DNA of 64,000 bases from Cryphonectria parasitica EP155 (GCF_011745365.1 NW_024468917.1:744001-808000); one strand, 5' to 3'; counted from the stretch's first letter, positions 31,980 through 42,787 are shown. Program-made: numbers and translations. The notes: generated by a model from the sequence alone, not told the origin.

Positions 31980-32912
31980 CTATTTGACGATCAGAACACC
32001 GCTGGGAACAAGTCCCACCTCTCGAAGTGTCTGACCAAACTCGGTAGCCTCGAAGACCTTCCGTGGGAACGTCATGGTGAAGTTCTGCACACTTATGCCC
32101 TCCGCCCTCAGGGCTTCAGCCACCTCAAACAGGGTGGTATCAGCAGGGAAGCTCTTCTGCACCGTACCGCCGGGCGTCTGAAACCGCAGCCGCGCATCGG
32201 TGTACGAGGCACTCGTCTTGGGCTGTGACGGAGCAGCAGGCGCAGCTGGCTCTGATACGGCAGCAGGAGGGGCCCTGCCCTCCCTGGCGGCCTTGGCCTC
32301 CTCCGCTTTGCGGCGTCGCTCTTCCTTGTCGGCCTCAATCCTGGCCTTGATACGCCTCTTGGCCTCCTGGTCCTCGAGCTTCTCCTGCTTCTTCTTAGCG
32401 GCCTCCTTGATCTGCTCTTTGCGCTGGAGCTCCTCCTTCATGTCCTGCGTCTCCTTGGTGGCCTTGCGCTTGATGGCCTCGTTGCGCTTGCTTTCCTCCT
32501 TATCTAGCTCGGCTTGCCGCGAGCGCTTCTCGGCCAACGCAGCGCGCATCTCGGCGAGCTTCTGTTTCTTCTCCTCCTCGGTGAGGGGCTTGATTTCCTC
32601 GGTCGACTCGGAGAAGTTCTCGTGGCCCGACTTGCTCGCGTGGAACTCGGCCATGGCCGTGGTGCGAAACTGCTTGCCGCAATCGTCGCAGATGAGAGAC
32701 TTGGCCAGCTGGCCCTCCTCCAGGCCCTTGATGGCGGCCGCGGTGGCCTCGGCATCGTCCTCGTCGGGTGCTTCGAGCTGCTCCAGCGGTGTGTCCTGAT
32801 TCTTCTCCAGCCACTCGAGGGCGCCTTGGAGGCCGCCCGACTTCTTGACGGCCATCTCGGCACGGGCCTTGTCGAATCCCATCTCGAGCAGGGTCTCTAA
32901 GTCCGAAGCCAT
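31980..32912 (-). CDS. UBA/UBX domain protein, SAKS1/UBXN1-like p97 (Cdc48) cofactor
   Basis: A single frame of 310 residues from the ATG at 32912-32910, which sits in an ideal start context (GCCACCATGG). Residues 1-40 are a UBA domain (LETLLEMGFDKARAEMAVKK). A zinc-finger-like C75-x2-C78-x12-H91-x5-H97 follows (ICDDCGKQFRTTAMAEFHAS). Residues about 110-215 form a charged Lys/Glu-rich coiled coil. Residues about 235-310 form a UBX domain: DARLRFQTPGGTVQKSFPAD, the FTMTFPRKVF loop (the FPR signature that docks into Cdc48/p97), and a C-terminal VGLVPSGVLIVK. Such proteins bring ubiquitylated substrates to Cdc48. An in-frame upstream ATG at 33104 would add 64 residues (see findings); the shorter form is chosen because UBA is normally at the very N-terminus. 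The gene is divergent from the VAP gene. Confidence 0.94.
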   Translation of the reverse strand: MASDLETLLEMGFDKARAEMAVKKSGGLQGALEWLEKNQDTPLEQLEAPDEDDAEATAAAIKGLEEGQLAKSLICDDCGKQFRTTAMAEFHASKSGHENFSESTEEIKPLTEEEKKQKLAEMRAALAEKRSRQAELDKEESKRNEAIKRKATKETQDMKEELQRKEQIKEAAKKKQEKLEDQEAKRRIKARIEADKEERRRKAEEAKAAREGRAPPAAVSEPAAPAAPSQPKTSASYTDARLRFQTPGGTVQKSFPADTTLFEVAEALRAEGISVQNFTMTFPRKVFEATEFGQTLREVGLVPSGVLIVK

Positions 32913-34508
32913 GGTGGCTGGCGATCTGATTGGGCAGGTTGGGGTGTTTTGAGGAGGAGATGTGGCGAGAGTTGAGGTGATAGTGCCTAGTATGCGCGAC
33001 CGACCGGCAGTTGTTGTCGTCGTCTTCGCAACGTAAGCGATGGTGGAAGTAATCGGTAAATTGTATTGTGGCAGGGACGACAAAATATTGCCTCTGTGTG
33101 ACATGCACAGTATTAAATAGTAAAAGGTGTTTGAGTTTTGGAACCTTGGGGAAGATGCTGGGTCCTAAGTAGGGGCGGAATGGAGGGGCAGCTGCCCTTA
33201 CGTATTATGTACTATAGCAGTAGAACACTGCTGTGGGGCATAGCTTGGTCCAGCCCGGGGCGCTGAGCACAAGCCCGAGCAGGGTTTAGGTTGGGTCCAT
33301 GGGCAGGAGTGGACAGCAAACCTACCATTATGCACAATACGGCTCCTAACATTGACCAAACAGACAGCTTTTAGAAAGTAGGAGTGGATGGCAAGCCATG
33401 ACAGGACAATTTTATGGTATTCTTGTTGAGATGAAGCCAATTACCAGACACTTTCTTGACAGCAAACCATCTTGTGAATCTGGTGGGAATTTCGGCTGCT
33501 CAGCACGGGAGGCCTGTTTTCAGGTCCCAAGTATGAGTGACAGGTCGCCTGCCCGTCCCGAGTCGTCAGTGAATTTTTTTTTCACCTAGTGGACCGTTGT
33601 TACTTATTCGACCGTTGTTTCTACGAACTTGGCTTGAGAATGCAACGTTGAAGAACGTTGAAGAACGTTGAAAACCAAATAGGTAAGTAGCATAGCAGAC
33701 AGTGACACGTGGGAGATCAATGTTAGTAGGACTACTACTATAGCACAGCATAATTGGTAAGGTGGCTAGCTAGTGATGACCTCAGGGGACGTTGTGGGGT
33801 CTCTTGAGATTGCCGAGATGGGGCTGGAATAATCATAAGCGCTGTTCCTTTATTCATGGCCGCAATTCTGGTGGATGATGGAGAGATGGTAGTTGAAACC
33901 TGGCCTGTTGGCCTGCACCTTTTGGGATCGGATTGGACTGGGACCTCGGAGCAGGCAGTCTTAGGGGAGGGAGCTTGTTTCAACTTGCAGAACAAGTTGG
34001 CCAACGGCAGCAGTTCCCAGATTTTACCTGTGCCAAGTGTGCCACTCTTAAGTCCAGCACACTGCCCTGCCCTATGCCAACTAGCCCAACCCGATCCCAG
34101 GCGTTGACAATGTCGTAAGACCTGTGCCGTCATCCCAATCGCAACCGGCCTGCACTTCCTGTCGTCTTTTCACCTGCACACCTCGTTGCCCCTACTTTCC
34201 TCGTGACACTTTTCTCGCCGACGACGACCACACAACAACCCTCCACGACCAAGAATCGAGAACCACTCACGATCGCTCGTCACCCGAACGAATTCGTCCA
34301 CCCTGTCTTCGCAAATTATCATTTAAATTGGCGCCCTCGCCCCTCGCCCACGTCCAGGTCTAGCGCTCAGACCTCCCCCGTCAAGCCTGTCCAGCTTTAT
34401 CTCTTCTCACACACAGCAAAACGAAGCAGCCTCCGTCTACCTTGGCGGCTTACGTCCTTGGGCTTCCCTCTCAAACGGTATCCTAATCGAGCGATCAACA
34501 CTGCGACA
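32913..34508. other. Intergenic region between divergent UBX and VAP genes
   Basis: About 1.6 kb. The first 192 bases are open in frame with the UBX gene. A short tandem repeat of AACGTT-containing 10-mers is at 33644-33670. From about 34130 to 34500 the sequence is C/A-rich and stop-poor, the likely leader of the VAP gene. No other gene was seen. Confidence 0.45.
33644..33670 (+). repeat. Short tandem repeat, AACGTTGAAG-like, about 2.7 units
   Basis: The word AACGTTG occurs at 33644-33650, 33654-33660 and 33664-33670, spaced exactly ten bases apart, with AAG between copies. Each copy has the palindromic core AACGTT. Confidence 0.85.
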
Positions 34509-35692
34509 ATGTCCGTTGAGATCGAGCCCTTTGAGCTCGGCTTCCGCCGTATGCCGCCCGTCCCCACGATCCTATGCATGACCCGAGGTCCAACAGCTGA
34601 TCGATCTATGTCACAGGGCCCTTCACCGTCGAGGTCTCACAGATCCTGAAGCTTAAGAACACTAACAAGCAACCTGTCGCATTCAAGGTACGCCGCCCCT
34701 ATGGCACCAAGCCGCAACCGATCCTCAGGCATTGGCTAACGGTCCCAGGTCAAAACCACCGCTCCCAAGCAGTACGACTCCCGAACAATGAGAGAGATAG
34801 TGATCCGGTAGAAGAGGAGGCTCACAAGACATCTATCTAGGTATTGCGTGCGACCGAATTCCGGCCGTATCGAGCCGGGTCATGAAGTCGAGGTCACTGG
34901 TAGGAGTTCCCACACTGTACAATCACACTCGACCATCGAGGCTTACATATTCACTTCGGCAGTCCTTCTCCAGGCCATGAAGCAGGACCCTCCTCTGGAC
35001 ACAAAGTGCCGCGACAAGTTCTTGGTCCAGTCCGTCATAATTTCTAGCGATCTCGAATTCAGCAACGTGCAGACGATTGTAGGTTCCCTCCTGGTTCCTC
35101 ACCCGTCCGCATGTCACGCGTAAATGCTAACAATGCAACCTATCACTAGTGGGACTCTGTTGAGAAGTCTAGCGTTCAGGAGAAGAAAATAAGAGTCACC
35201 TTCCTCCCTGCCGGCGGCTCAGAGCCTGCTGTTGCCGCCACACCCGTCAAGCAACAGCAGCTTGCGAACGGCGTAAGTTTTCACCTAATAACACTGAGCA
35301 ATGCTCGTCATATGCTTACAAACCCCCTACAGATTGAGGACACCCCTCCACCCTACTCCTCGCCCGACGAGCACAGGCCGGCCAGCAGCAATGCCCCACC
35401 GTCCGAAGTGATCAGCGAGCCCCGAGACGACCCAGAGGTCACTGCGCCTATTGCGCAATCTCCCCAGGTAGCCCAGCAGGCCTCGGATAGCGATCTGAAG
35501 CGAGAGCTGGCTGGTGCCTCTGTCGCGACTGAGGGGCTGCGCCAGCGCAAGACTGCTGCCCCTGCAGATGAAAAGCCGGGTGCCGCGGCCGTTGCGTCGG
35601 CCGTCAGGCCGCAGGGCACGGAGGGGGTGCCGATTCAGCTCGTCGCGATATTGTGTCTTGTCAGCTTCCTCTTGGCATACTTCTTCTTCTAG
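34509..35692 (+). CDS. scs2: VAP family ER membrane protein (Scs2-like, MSP domain, tail-anchored)
   Basis: Seven predicted exons: 34509-34548, 34617-34687, 34748-34770, 34841-34899, 34963-35078, 35150-35272 and 35333-35692, giving 263 residues. Residues 1-125 are a major sperm protein (MSP) domain: MSVEIEPFELGFRRPFTVEV, LKLKNTNKQPVAFKVKTTAP, QYCVRPNSGRIEPGHEVEV and DPPLDTKCRDKFLVQSVIIS. The run KVKTTAPK.YCVRPN is the VAP signature that binds FFAT motifs of lipid-transfer proteins. A disordered Pro/Ser/Ala linker is followed by a C-terminal anchor, VPIQLVAILCLVSFLLAYFF, at the very end. VAPs tether the ER to the plasma membrane and other organelles. Exon 3 is only 23 nt. Without splicing the domain is scattered over three frames. 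The downstream convergent neighbour is a ceramide desaturase, also an ER enzyme. Confidence 0.95.
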
Positions 35693-36560
35693 CTGTGAGG
35701 ACATCATCTGGTCTGAAGACTGCGGAGCACGAGTTGTACGACAGAGTAGCAGGAGAAACCTGATAGGATAGGGCGGCATCTGGCAAGCGAGACGAAGCAG
35801 GCTGGCGTTGCGGGACGAGTCCGCGGGTCCAACCTTGGGCGTAGAGAGATATCATCACTCGCACGAGAATCCCTACAGATCATCCTGAACCTGGCGCTTT
35901 GCTGCTCACGCTGGCCGAGGACACCGATCCGACATTCGAGACGGGCAAGGACAACTTTTCATTGCTTGTCATGATGTAGGATGGGAAAATGGGGTGGACC
36001 AATCGTTTCTTTACGGCGCGGCCTCCAGTCTTTGTATCTTACCTTTGTATTTCTGTTCTTATCGTTGTTGATTTCATTGGCAGCCTCGACCGGTCTATAC
36101 TAGGCTGTGTATGATTTGTGTTGCGCCTACTAATGATATGCCATTCCCTATGTTAACTTGTACAGGTCTGAATTGAATGTTCCGCAACAATGATGTCGCC
36201 CTCGGAGCAGCCCAGAACTGCTGCAGCATGTTAGTTGGGAAGATGGTGACACAGGACAAATATGACTTCTATTTTTCATATGGCGTGAGCATCTTTTATG
36301 CGCTTCCAGAGCATGACATAACCACTGCGCAGATCTGGGAACTCTCTTTCATAACTCTAGCACTTTGCAAACGCCGAGAACTCAAGGACCAACCGCCTTA
36401 TTACATGTATGTGCTTGAAACCACTTTTCATTTCGTAGCTTTCCGTCTTCTCTTTCCCTGTCATGTACAATATCCTTCTTGACATCATGAACGCCTCTAC
36501 GATTCATCTATACCCATGTTCCAATCTCCCCTGGGGTAGGAGTGAGGTGGGTAGGTTGGC
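35693..36560. other. Intergenic region between convergent VAP and desaturase genes
   Basis: About 870 bases, holding both 3' UTRs. A 101-codon frame from an ATG at 36177 is present but not supported as a gene. Nothing else was recognised. Confidence 0.4.
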
Positions 36561-37934
36561 TCACGCCTCGATCTCCTGCGGGGTCCAGGCAGCCACCTTG
36601 GCGAGCTGACCACCGACCTTCCGGCCGCCGTTCTTCCTTTTGACGCGACTGGTGACGCCGACGTTGGCATCCCACACGAAGCGCCAGAGCACCAGGACCC
36701 AGGAGTCATGGCGCGGCAGCGGGCTGTAGAACTCGTCTGCAATCTCGCGCAGCTTGGGCAGGCGGGTCCACGCGATGGCGGGGAAGTCGTGGTGCTCGTT
36801 GTGGTAGCCCACGTTATAGGTGACGGCGTTGAGGGGACCGTAATAGCTGTATGTCTCAGGAATGGGGAGATTGTTGGCCGGGTCGCGAGCCTCGGGATGA
36901 ACGGTCTCGTAGACATAATGCTCGGCGATGAAGTGGCCGGCGGTGGGGTGCAGGGAGCCGGCGAGGAAGGAGGAGAGGAGGAGGTAGAGGAGAGGTTTGG
37001 ACGAGCCGGTGGCGGTCACCAGAGCGTAGTCAAAGGCGGCCTGGACGAGGAGGTTGGCGAAGTGCACCCAGGTGAAAGTCACCTGGAACACGCACATGGG
37101 CCGGATGGCGTAGAAGAAGATCTGGAAGGTGCAGAAGAAGGCCTTGCCGAGGATGGAGTCAAAGACGACGGCCTCCAGGGCGGTGGGTAGGTCCGTGTCG
37201 AGGCCGTCAACGCCGAGGGACTTGTGGTGGGTTAGGTGGTAGGGCTGTTTGTATTATTCCCCTCTCGTCAGTACACTTGTTTTTTCCTGCAACAATGAAT
37301 GCATACATGAGAACATTGGGGCAGGGTATGGGCATACCCTGAAAGAGGCGCTATACGGCACCCCAATGGGCAGGTTCGCGAAGATGGCGAACAATCTGTT
37401 GGCCAACGGCGACCGGAAGGCGAGGTTGTGCGAGATCTCGTGGATAGCGAGGAAGAGGTTCTGGTTTGCAGTCGCGCCGACAACGTACGCCAACGCCCAG
37501 AATTTCCACGACCAGAAGGAGGTGTCTCGGAGAAGATAGCCGCAGAAGATCTGCAGGGAGACAACGAAGGCGACGACGTATTTGGTCAATGGTTCAGGGC
37601 CGCAGAGCTTCGTGACCTGTCAGGAGGAGGAAGAGGGCAGCTGGTCAGCATGTGTTGAAACCCCTCTCTCAAGATATGAAGACGAAGGAAAGGTTGTGTG
37701 GCAAACCTCGGGGTGCGCCTTGATGATGGCCAGCCTCCGCGTTCTATGCGGCTCCTCCGTGTACGTCCAGAAGAAATCATTCATCTTCTTGTCAACCTCG
37801 TCCTGCGTCTGTGCTGCTGTCGCCGCCGCGCCGTTCAGCCTGATCTCTCCGCCATCAGAAGCATTCTTGCCATTAGCAACGGCCTTGCGCCTCCCCGCGC
37901 TGGCGCTCGTCGTGGTCGTTGATGAGTTGGCCAT
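36561..37934 (-). CDS. Sphingolipid delta4-desaturase (dihydroceramide desaturase)
   Basis: Three predicted exons on the minus strand: 37934-37707, 37616-37338 and 37244-36561, giving 396 residues. The N-terminal 50 residues are disordered; the lipid-desaturase N-terminal motif follows (NDFFWTYTEEPHRTRRLAII, KAHPEVTKLCGPEPLTKYVV). The three His boxes are present: H135-EIS-H139, H172-LT-HH (172-176), and H317-NE-HH (317-321) within NVGYHNEHHDFPAIAW. The segment GVDGLDTDLPT next to box 2 is typical of DES1/Dsd1. The enzyme is an ER di-iron membrane protein that adds the delta4 double bond to dihydroceramide; in filamentous fungi it serves the glucosylceramide branch. Several hydrophobic segments lie at about 86-110, 115-130 and 205-265. 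Intron 1 (37706-37617) uses the unusual donor GTTTGC but gives an exact family match (AHPEVTKLCGPEP). Confidence 0.95.
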
Positions 37935-39043
37935 TGTGCGCTATGATGGGCTCGGAGTTGGTCGTCGAGGAAAGGGGGTCACGACCAAAGCTGTTTGAGA
38001 TCTGTTGCCTCTTCAAAGTGGGTGTTTGCTCTGAAGGAGGAGCTTGCCTAAGCTGTGGTCTGACAAGTCGGAAGGGTATGTTCCAGATCATGCGATTCGG
38101 GGGCGACTTTGGAACGAGCCGGAGGCAAAATAAGGCGGGCGGTCAGGATAGCTCTTCCCAACAGTACCCAGCAGCACCCAGAACACAGGCCCCGGGGGGC
38201 GGGCGTGAAAAAAAAGAGGACCGAGCCAATTGCTCCGGTTTTGTAATATTTTTCTTGGCTCAAGCAGGCCAATGATAGGCTAGGCAAAAAATGAAGATGA
38301 TTGGGTTGCTATAGAGGAGGAAGAGAAGAACAGCGTCTACCAATTCGCAGACCAGAAAAAGTTGACCGTTGTTGTAAGACGCTCGGATGTGAAGTCCTCC
38401 GCAGTGCTAAATTGCCTTTGTTGAAACTCTCTGATAAGTGATTGCTTCTTTGCACGTCCTCCCCTGCGGGGCAGCACACCGCAGGACCCCTAATAAGCTA
38501 CTTGCAACACCACAGTATGTACATAGTACCCAGCTTGAAGCTCTGACCAATCAACCTACCCTGGGCGGTGCCACATGGCAAATTCCAGGGGTTCCTGCGG
38601 CGTACTAAGCCGAGAACAGTGAGTGAGAGTCCGGCTTGCAGCGATACACCAGCAGACCAGCAAGAACACCTTCCGGATGGCAGATCCAATCGCTTTCGCC
38701 TCCTGTAGCGGCGGTGGGTGCCATGACAACCTCTGTTCGCTTGAGAGGCCCTTTTTGACGGTAGTCGTGGTGTCGAAAAAGTTGATAGTCTTTGATTTAC
38801 ATGTGGAAGGTTGTTGTTTGGGGCGAAGCCTCGAGATATGGGACTAGAGAAGACGCCCTCGATATGCAATGAGGTAGCTCGATGATGCTCACCAAGCAGC
38901 ATAGAGAGCATGGTATCACCAGCATGCTCGTGACTGCAGGATCGTCATCATGAGACTTCTGGTGGCTTCAGAGGCTGCTTGTTCTGCTACCACATACTTT
39001 CTATGCGGAGCGTGAATTCGTCGTAGAGCAGTCTGCAACACTC

Positions 39044-40010
39044 TCAGAGGCTAAACAAACTACGTTGATCCCGCTGAATGCCCTCAACAGCACACAGCCT
39101 CCCACGAGGAATGATTGGAATGCCAACCACAAATGCTCCATGCCGAGAATATGTCATGCTTCCTGTACTCGGCCTACATTCCCACGATCTGAGGGCTGAG
39201 TGGCCGACCTCATGTGGCTGTGCGCGTCTGGAGAGCCGTTCGCCCGAGGCTGGAAACTTCTCATACATCACTTGAGCAAGACTAGCAGAACGCACATATA
39301 TTTGTACTACTATTGTGAAGGGCTCCTCCTTCTGTACGTCTCGAGGATTATGACGTCGTTGCCTAGGTAATCTGGGGAGAGGCTTGCTTCCACACCGTGA
39401 TAATTTGACATCCGGCTTCCTAGAGTTCTCCCAAGCCCACCTAGCCAAGCCGGCGTATCGTCCGCATAGGGGTGAGTTTTATATCGAAGCTGGCTTGATG
39501 CCTCGCTATGCCCGTGCAACATATTCTCAAAAGCTTGTTGGTGCCGTCTTCGAGCTTCTTAAGCTCTTCGCCGGGATCCATCCATCGCGATGCTATCCCT
39601 AAGGTGGAAGTGCTCTGTAGTAACATAGCAATTCCTTGCTTCTTGACAACCTCCGGTATCGTCTGAACCGGTTGGGTAAAGCTTGCTGGCCTGTAGGCTC
39701 TCTCTGAGACTCTTCTCCAGAATCTAGTAGCAGGATACTGTATTCCTTTCATCCCCAGAGGGCCCTTTGTCGTTTCAACGCTTTGATCTGGATCGTCTTG
39801 TCTTACCCTTGGCCACATGCTGAAGCACCAGATTTGCCTTGAGCACCTGCCCCCATAGTGACCCAGCAACGAGCATGCTCCGGATTGTCGTGAGCACAGC
39901 CAGGCAACCCTGAATGAGACCACGACATCTTCTGCGCTTAATAAGTAGACAACAGAGAGGGAAGGGCGCATTAGTGCCATCTCTTGTCCGGTACAAAAGG
40001 GCAGGCAAAT
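39044..40010 (-). pseudogene. Possible decayed protein-coding region, family unknown
   Basis: Four consecutive minus-strand segments read like one protein, but in different frames. Segment A (about 40008-39805) includes AVLTTIRSMLVAGSLWGQVL and ends HVAKG at a GTAAGA donor. Segment B (about 39745-39545) begins after a possible AAAG acceptor with GIQYPATRFWRRVSERAYRP and runs to LKKLEDGTNKL. Segment C (about 39510-39330) includes YKTHPYADDTPAWLGGLGRT and SLSPDYLGNDVIILET. Segment D (from about 39345) starts KEEPFTIVVQIYVRSASLAQ and runs to a stop at 39044. A to B can be joined by an intron; B to C cannot, because no usable donor lies between them, so a frameshift is implied. I do not recognise the family. 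This may be a pseudogene, a misread gene, or chance. Confidence 0.3.
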
Positions 40011-40174
40011 CTGCACCTTTCTCTCCTTCCTTCTCTCCCTCCCTACCTCCTTCCTCCCCTTTCCTCTTTCAACCACACCAACATCCACCTTATTGGCCCC
40101 AATAAACCTTGGGACCTTCCAACCGAAGACAGTGTGGTCTTCATTCTCTGTTTGCATCTTCTGAAGCAAAGAGG

Positions 40175-40239
40175 TAAGTTCATTCAAGCCTTTCTTTCAG
40201 CTTCATCCTTGCACTTCTTGTCTCCTCCTTCTTTTGCAG
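40175..40239 (+). other. Candidate intron in the 5' leader of the CCHC gene
   Basis: GTAAGT at 40175-40180 and a pyrimidine-rich end with TTTTGCAG ending at 40239. It lies about 750 bases upstream of the start codon in a CT-rich segment. The signals are strong, but transcription of this part is inferred. Confidence 0.3.
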
Positions 40240-40989
40240 CCTCACCCCTTCCCTCCTAAGCCCAACTATCCAAATCATCGCTCAGATTTAGTGGAGGACC
40301 TCCGCGTTCCTTTGATGTAATCTGAACCTCCTTCCGTCCACGTTTGCCTGCTTGCCATTACTGACCTTTGTGGCCCATCTGGAGCATCAGCAACCACGTC
40401 TTTTCGTACCTTCGCGTACGATATTTACCTTCAGTAAGTGGCTCTCCTCCTGGGCTGTTATTGTTTCTCTGCCCCGCTGCCCTTGTCCTCATGTATTGCC
40501 TCCAGTAGGCAGAAACCTCTGCCGCGGTTCCCTCTGGCTAGATCGCATTTCCCTTCGAGAAGCCCACTCCTACACACTCTCCCTTCCCCTTTTTCCACTT
40601 AGCACAACAACAACGCGGTTCAATCTCCTTGGCAGTCATAACACAGTTTTCTTGTCGAGACTGGTAAGAGCTTTGTAAGCCTTGGATATCCCTTCCCATA
40701 AGCATCTTCCTCGTCTCAGACTTTCCTCCCCTTGTCCACCCTTCTTCCACGGAGGCTCAAAAAGAGTCAGCCAAGATTCGGTCATTCTTTGCTGGATAGA
40801 AGATCACTTCGTCACGCTGTCACAGCCATGCTGGGGTAGTAACGCCCCGTCATCAATCTTCATCCCCTGGCTCGTATATCATTGCCCTCAATATGCTTCT
40901 TTGGCCCGGTTGGGATATATCTCTTCATGCTGCAGCTCTGACCAGTTCATCTCCAGATCTTTCTGACAACAGACAAGGCAGCCTTAGTC

Positions 40990-42787
40990 ATGTCTTGGAA
41001 CGCTTTCGGTGCCAGCAATGGCTGGGGTGGTGGTGACGGTGGCAACACCGAAGTCGCTACGCCCTTTGGCGACAACGCTGACGACAACAATGGTGCCTCT
41101 GGTTTCGGTGACGATGTCGGCGAGGGTGCTGGAGGAGGCGACCACGGCTGCTTCAACTGCGGTGAGCCCGGGTATGTACTCGTCCTAACTTGCTCCCAAC
41201 GATCTTGATCAAAATGCGGCTGACAAGACGCTTCCAGACACAACAAATCCGAGTGCACCAACGCCTCTGTCTTCACCGGTACCTGTCGTAACTGCAACAA
41301 GGAGGGCCACTTGGTCAAGGACTGCCCAACCGCGCCTCCTCCCCGTTGTGGCAACTGCAAGCGGGAGGGTCATTGGATCGATGACTGCCCCGAGCCGCTT
41401 GTCTGCCCTCGCTGCCAAGGTGGACACAAGTTGCGAGACTGTGCTGAGCCCATGAGATGCCGCCACTGTGAGGGTGAGCACATGGCCAAGGAGTGTCCCA
41501 CCTACGTCCCCATTTGCAAGAACTGCGGTCAGGAGAGTAAGGTCCCAAGCCCCCCCCCCCCTCCCCGAGTGGCCAACTCCATCACCTTTTCTTGTGATAA
41601 TGCTAACGGTTGCCTGGTTTGAGACCACATGGCTTCTGCTTGTACCAACGCTCGCGCGGTTGATCGCAGCCACCTTCCCGAGATGACTGGCGAGGAGGCC
41701 TGGAAGCTCCTTGAGAAGGCAATCGTCCAGCGGGACATGGACGAGGTCAAAGAGAAGATACAGATTTATGTCAAGGCTCAGCCCACCACTACCTTCGTCG
41801 AGCTCGAGAAGGCCCTTCGTGCCCAGGGCTACAACCTGTTCCTGATCCCCCTGCTCAAGAGCGCTCTGTCGATTACCCTGTGCAACATGGATCTGCAGGG
41901 CAATCTCGGTAAGAAATATACTGTCAGCTACCGCTTCTCGGACAAGCCACGCCGCGCGACTGAGAAGGCGATCTGGCCCAAGGACCACGAGGAAGTCCTG
42001 ACTCGTCTAGCCGATGCTGGCGATGTTGTTCCCTTGGGTCTTCCCAAGTGCAGCAACTGCGGTGAGGTTGGCCACATTTCGAGAAACTGCCCTCAGGAGA
42101 AGAACGAGAATGTCGACCGTGTCGTTGTCAAGTGTTTCAACTGCGATGAGGAGGGTCACCGCGTCCGTGACTGTAAGTCAGAAACTGAACCATGTTATGA
42201 ATTGGTCACTGACACCCTCAGGCCCCAAGCCCCGTCCTGACAGGTTCGCGTGCAAGAACTGTGGCAAGGCTGGCCACAAGGTTGCCGACTGTGAGTCCCC
42301 TTGCCTTGGATATATTTGGTGGGTGACTGACAAATACAGGCCCCTCGCCCCGCTCGGCTGAGAATGTCGAGTGCCGCAAGTGTAACGAGATGGGCCACTA
42401 CTCCAAAGATTGTCCCAAGGCTGGCCCCCGCGGCTGCCGCAACTGTGGTCAGGAGGGCCACATTGCGAAGGAGTGCACCGAGCCCCGCAACATGGCCAAC
42501 GTCCAGTGTCGTAACTGTGATGAGATGGGCCACACCGCCAAGGAGTGTCCTAAGCCTCGCGACAGTAAGCAGATACGCCTCTTGACCAAGGCAGTGGCAC
42601 CTGTACTGACGTGTTCCTAGTGTCTCGTGTCCAGTGCCAGAACTGCCAGCAGATGGGTCACTTCAAGTCGAAGTGCCCCAACCCTCAGGTCACTGAGGAT
42701 CCTTTCCAGGATCCTAGTGGCGATGCTGGCTTGGCTGACGACGCCTTTGGTGCTGGTGGAAGCTTTGGCGGCGGCACTGGCTGGTAA
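40990..42787 (+). CDS. Multi-zinc-knuckle (CCHC) nucleic-acid-binding protein, 13 knuckles
   Basis: Six predicted exons: 40990-41171, 41238-41536, 41624-42172, 42222-42290, 42340-42564 and 42621-42787, giving 496 residues. After a Gly/Asp-rich N-terminus come six CCHC knuckles (for example CFNCGEPGHNKSEC and CRNCNKEGHLVKDC), then a helical domain of about 125 residues (EEAWKLLEKAIVQRDMDEVK, KALRAQGYNLFLIPLLKSAL), then seven more knuckles and a Gly/Asp/Phe-rich tail. Knuckles 4 and 5 (CPRCQGGHKLRDC, CRHCEGEHMAKEC) have C-x2-C-x3-H-x4-C spacing instead of x4. Zinc knuckles bind single-stranded RNA or DNA; the protein is probably an RNA-binding factor, but I know no assigned role for this architecture. 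It differs from GIS2/CNBP (second knuckle gene, 50147) by its size and central domain. Exon 4 codes one whole knuckle and is frame-neutral. Confidence 0.92.

Larger units (their letters stand above)
37935..40989. other. Intergenic region between divergent desaturase and CCHC genes
   Basis: About 3 kb. It holds a possible decayed coding region on the minus strand (about 39044-40010, listed separately) and, from about 40015 on, a CT-rich promoter and leader of the CCHC gene with a candidate leader intron (40175-40239). The segment 37935-39040 has only short frames. Confidence 0.45.

Noticed and set aside
36177..36482. 101-codon frame between the VAP and desaturase genes
   Set aside because: It has an ATG and an ordinary composition but no motif and lies in the likely 3' UTR; not enough to call a gene.
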